Source: UBA6182 sp964479585 (lineage in GTDB: Bacteria; Bacillota_I; Bacilli_A; Erysipelotrichales; Erysipelotrichaceae). Taken from it: 16,253 bases of DNA. The notes beneath the pieces are model-generated. The model had not been told where the DNA came from, did not search any database, and saw only the letters and a list, made by a program, of their open reading frames with translations. Every line of letters begins with the position of its first letter. The stretch's first letter is position 1. The stretch covers positions 1 to 16,253 of the forward strand of contig CAYZMP010000037.1 of NCBI GenBank assembly GCA_964479585.1. Direction: 5' to 3'. A program made the translations under genes and the position numbers. Shown here piece by piece: positions 14,559-16,253 of the stretch.

Positions 14559-15391
14559 TGGCGATTATTGAATTTGTCAATGTTAATAAAGCTTATGTGG
14601 AAAATGAAGCCGTCATTAAAGATTTAAACTTATCAGTAAATGAAGGCGAGTTTTTAGTGTTACTTGGTGAATCAGGTTGTGGTAAAACAACCCTTTTAAA
14701 GATGATTAATCGATTAGTTAGTTTTGATACAGGATACATTTACTTCAAAGGAAAAGCTCTTAGTGAGTGGGATATTGTTAGTCTAAGACGAAATATTGGT
14801 TATGTTATTCAACAAATCGGTCTTTTTCCACACATGAGTATTGAAAGAAACATTTCGTATGTTTTGGATATTATGAATCAAGATAAGAAAAAATCACAAG
14901 CAAGAGCAGCAGAACTTCTTCACTTAGTGGGTCTTGAATCTTCGTATTTGTCAAAATACCCAAGAGAGTTAAGTGGAGGGCAAAAACAACGAGTAGGAGT
15001 AGCTCGAGCTTTAGCCGCAGATCCACCTATTATATTAATGGATGAACCTTTTGGAGCAGTAGATGAAGTCACAAGAAGTCAACTTCAACAAGAAATGTTA
15101 AACATTCATAAAGAGTTAAAGAAAACGATTTTGTTTGTTACTCACGATATTCATGAAGCAATGACATTAGCAAGCAAGATCGTACTTATAAACCAAGGAA
15201 AAATTGAACAAGAAGCTTCACCTGTTGATTTGGTGCTATCACCAGCCAATGACTTTGTTCGCAGTTTTTTAGGTTCTAAAGGATTTACGTCAATTTTAGA
15301 TTCACAAATAGTGAATGATCTTTATCAACGATTACTTAAAAAAGAAATCACATTAGAGCAAGTATATGACATGTTAAAAGATAAGAAGTAG
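14558..15391 (+). CDS. Osmoprotectant ABC transporter ATP-binding protein (OpuCA-like, no CBS)
   Basis: 277 residues. Walker A is GESGCGKTT (37-45), the Q-loop region GYVIQQIGLFPHMSI (81-95) is the OpuCA/ProV-type sequence, the signature is LSGGQKQRVGVARAL (138-152), Walker B is IILMDEPFGAVDEVTR (158-173), and the switch is His196. OpuCA proteins normally reach about 380 residues with a pair of C-terminal CBS domains that sense ionic strength or nucleotides; this one ends soon after the nucleotide-binding domain, so that sensor is absent. The start codon overlaps the preceding stop (TAATG). The gene looks intact although its permease partner is broken, so it either works with a permease encoded elsewhere or is on the way to loss. 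Confidence 0.93.
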   Translation: MAIIEFVNVNKAYVENEAVIKDLNLSVNEGEFLVLLGESGCGKTTLLKMINRLVSFDTGYIYFKGKALSEWDIVSLRRNIGYVIQQIGLFPHMSIERNISYVLDIMNQDKKKSQARAAELLHLVGLESSYLSKYPRELSGGQKQRVGVARALAADPPIILMDEPFGAVDEVTRSQLQQEMLNIHKELKKTILFVTHDIHEAMTLASKIVLINQGKIEQEASPVDLVLSPANDFVRSFLGSKGFTSILDSQIVNDLYQRLLKKEITLEQVYDMLKDKK

Positions 15392-15421
15392 TTGCCATTA
15401 TCTAAAAACAATAAATATATA

Positions 15422-15454
15422 TTGATAAACGATAAATAAATGTTGATAAACATT
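15422..15454. promoter_or_regulatory. Operator-like repeats upstream of DUF2975/YozG operon
   Basis: TTGATAAAC occurs at 15422-15430 and again at 15443-15451, 21 bases apart, which is two helical turns. The second copy lies in a perfect inverted repeat, AATGTT-GATA-AACATT (15439-15454), and overlaps the -35 box. It is a plausible binding site for the small HTH protein encoded at 15989-16204, giving autorepression; this is inference. Confidence 0.55.
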
Positions 15455-15471
15455 ATTTTCTGCTATATAAT
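15443..15471 (+). promoter_or_regulatory. Promoter of DUF2975/YozG operon
   Basis: TTGATA (15443-15448), a 17-base spacer and a consensus TATAAT (15466-15471). Transcription would start near 15478, at the GGAGG ribosome site itself, about 11 bases before the ATG. Confidence 0.8.
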
Positions 15472-15488
15472 ATCAGTGGAGGTAGTTT

Positions 15489-15986
15489 ATGAACAATAAA
15501 GATTTAAAAATTAATTTATTGCAAATTTTCTTGATTGTGTATGTGTTTTTTACTATTGCAGGTTCATCTGTCGCCTTATTTGGTATTTATCAAAATATAC
15601 CATTAAGACACATGGTTGATACTCGTTATCTTTTTTCTTTTTTTAGTGAAATAGTAAGTATGCTTATATTAGCTTTTATTGCCGTGGTTTCATTTTTAAT
15701 TTTAAACAATGTAAAAAAAGGGAGTATTTTTTCTGCAAGAAATATTAAGATGATGAAGTTGCTCGCCATTGTATCGTATGTTAATGCCATTCAAAGTATA
15801 TTCGCACATTTTTCTTTGCTCGTTTTTAATCCATTAATTGATAATCTTCCAAAGCTTTCAATTGCTTTAGGTGTTCTTAGTGGAAGCTGGATGTTGTTTT
15901 TAGCATTAGGGTTACTCTTTCACATCTTATCGGAAACATTTTCTCGAGCTAAAGAGTATAAAAGCGAAGTGGATTTAACGGTTTAA
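15489..15986 (+). CDS. DUF2975 family membrane protein
   Basis: 165 residues with four hydrophobic helices, about 10-30, 47-70, 90-112 and 120-147. The loop LNNVKKGSIFSARNIKMMK (72-90) contains the family's characteristic G-x-I-F segment. It starts after GGAGG (15478-15482). DUF2975 proteins are uncharacterised integral membrane proteins that are regularly encoded next to a short YozG-type HTH regulator, as here, two bases upstream of it. A role as a membrane-bound partner controlling the regulator is a common guess but is not demonstrated. Confidence 0.88.
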   Translation: MNNKDLKINLLQIFLIVYVFFTIAGSSVALFGIYQNIPLRHMVDTRYLFSFFSEIVSMLILAFIAVVSFLILNNVKKGSIFSARNIKMMKLLAIVSYVNAIQSIFAHFSLLVFNPLIDNLPKLSIALGVLSGSWMLFLALGLLFHILSETFSRAKEYKSEVDLTV

Positions 15987-15988
15987 GT

Positions 15989-16204
15989 ATGCCTATAATC
16001 ATTAATCTAGATGTCATGCTAGCGAAACGAAAAATGAGTTTAACAGAGTTATCCGATGCTGTTGGCATTACGATGAGCAATTTGTCAGTATTGAAAACAC
16101 AAAAGGCAAAGGCACTCCGTTTTTCAACACTTGAAGCAATCTGTGAAGCACTGGATTGTCAACCAGGTGATATACTAGAGTTTGTAAAGGAAGATAAGAA
16201 ATAA
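15989..16204 (+). CDS. YozG-like Cro/C1-type HTH regulator
   Basis: 71 residues, the whole protein being one helix-turn-helix domain. The recognition region is MSLTELSDAVGITMSNLSVLKTQKAKALRFSTLEAICEALDCQPGDILEF (16-65); the closing CQPGDILEF phrase is diagnostic of this XRE subgroup. It begins two bases after the DUF2975 stop without a strong ribosome site of its own, so translation is probably coupled. It likely represses its own operon through the repeats over the -35 box. Confidence 0.93.
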   Translation: MPIIINLDVMLAKRKMSLTELSDAVGITMSNLSVLKTQKAKALRFSTLEAICEALDCQPGDILEFVKEDKK

Positions 16205-16231
16205 AACGTGTTGGCAACAACATGTTTTTTT
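16204..16231 (+). terminator. Intrinsic terminator after YozG-like gene
   Basis: AAACGTGTTG (16204-16213) pairs with CAACATGTTT (16218-16227), one G-T pair, closed by a GCAA tetraloop and followed by T7 (16225-16231). The last bases of the window hold nothing further. Confidence 0.85.
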
Positions 16232-16253
16232 ATCAAGATCACCCTTATTAAAT

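Overview
The window is AT-rich bacterial chromosome read with the standard bacterial code. TGG encodes Trp and TGA ends real genes, for example the acetyltransferase and the flavoprotein. Strong purine-rich ribosome sites, SigA-like TTGAnn/TATAAT promoters with frequent TG-extended -10 boxes, lipobox lipoproteins and YozG/DUF2975, DegV and OpuAC-type genes point to a low-GC Gram-positive relative: Bacillota, or a standard-code member of the Mycoplasmatota such as the Izemoplasma or Haloplasma type. That placement is inference. I see no tRNA, rRNA, CRISPR array, transposase or phage gene.

Layout. Positions 84-1219 hold a minus-strand pair, a small membrane lipoprotein followed by a DegV fatty-acid-binding protein. 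Positions 1345-4131 run rightward: GNAT acetyltransferase and SAM methyltransferase (overlapping ATGA), an EamA/DMT exporter with an apparently leaderless promoter, and a small membrane protein ending at a hairpin terminator. Positions 4216-9095 hold single-gene units: a DUF937 protein, a YtcJ-like amidohydrolase, a GSDH/YliI-type beta-propeller lipoprotein and a HI0933-like flavoprotein. Positions 9096-9572 are a long non-coding stretch, the most interesting part of the window. Positions 9573-12205 encode a three-gene ABC importer of the TrpXYZ type (lipoprotein, permease, ATPase) closed by a bidirectional terminator. Positions 12234-13109 (minus) encode a DUF1028 protein. Positions 13173-15391 hold an Opu-type osmoprotectant ABC operon whose permease is 5'-truncated and frameshifted while the binding protein and ATPase are intact. 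Positions 15443-16231 are a compact DUF2975 plus YozG-like repressor operon with an operator-like repeat over its -35 box and a terminator.

The main candidate for an undescribed system is the leader of the TrpXYZ-type importer. It has a good promoter (9325-9353), a 20-codon open frame with its own ribosome site that ends in NYYYFYFS (9379-9441), and three RNA segments. Segment B (9487-9497) can pair with segment A (9453-9463) over 11 bp, or with segment C (9529-9539) over 10 bp with one bulged G. Segment C is also the 5' arm of a strong intrinsic terminator (9528-9555) placed just before the importer's start codon. This is the geometry of a transcription attenuator and suggests that aromatic amino acid supply, with Tyr and Phe the best guess, controls the importer. 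The pairings are read directly from the sequence. The ligand and the polarity of the response are inference. The distance between the aromatic codons and segment A does not fit the textbook ribosome-masking model neatly.

The second noteworthy point is the decayed Opu permease: the first two membrane segments are absent and a T6 tract is out of frame, although the rest of the operon looks functional.
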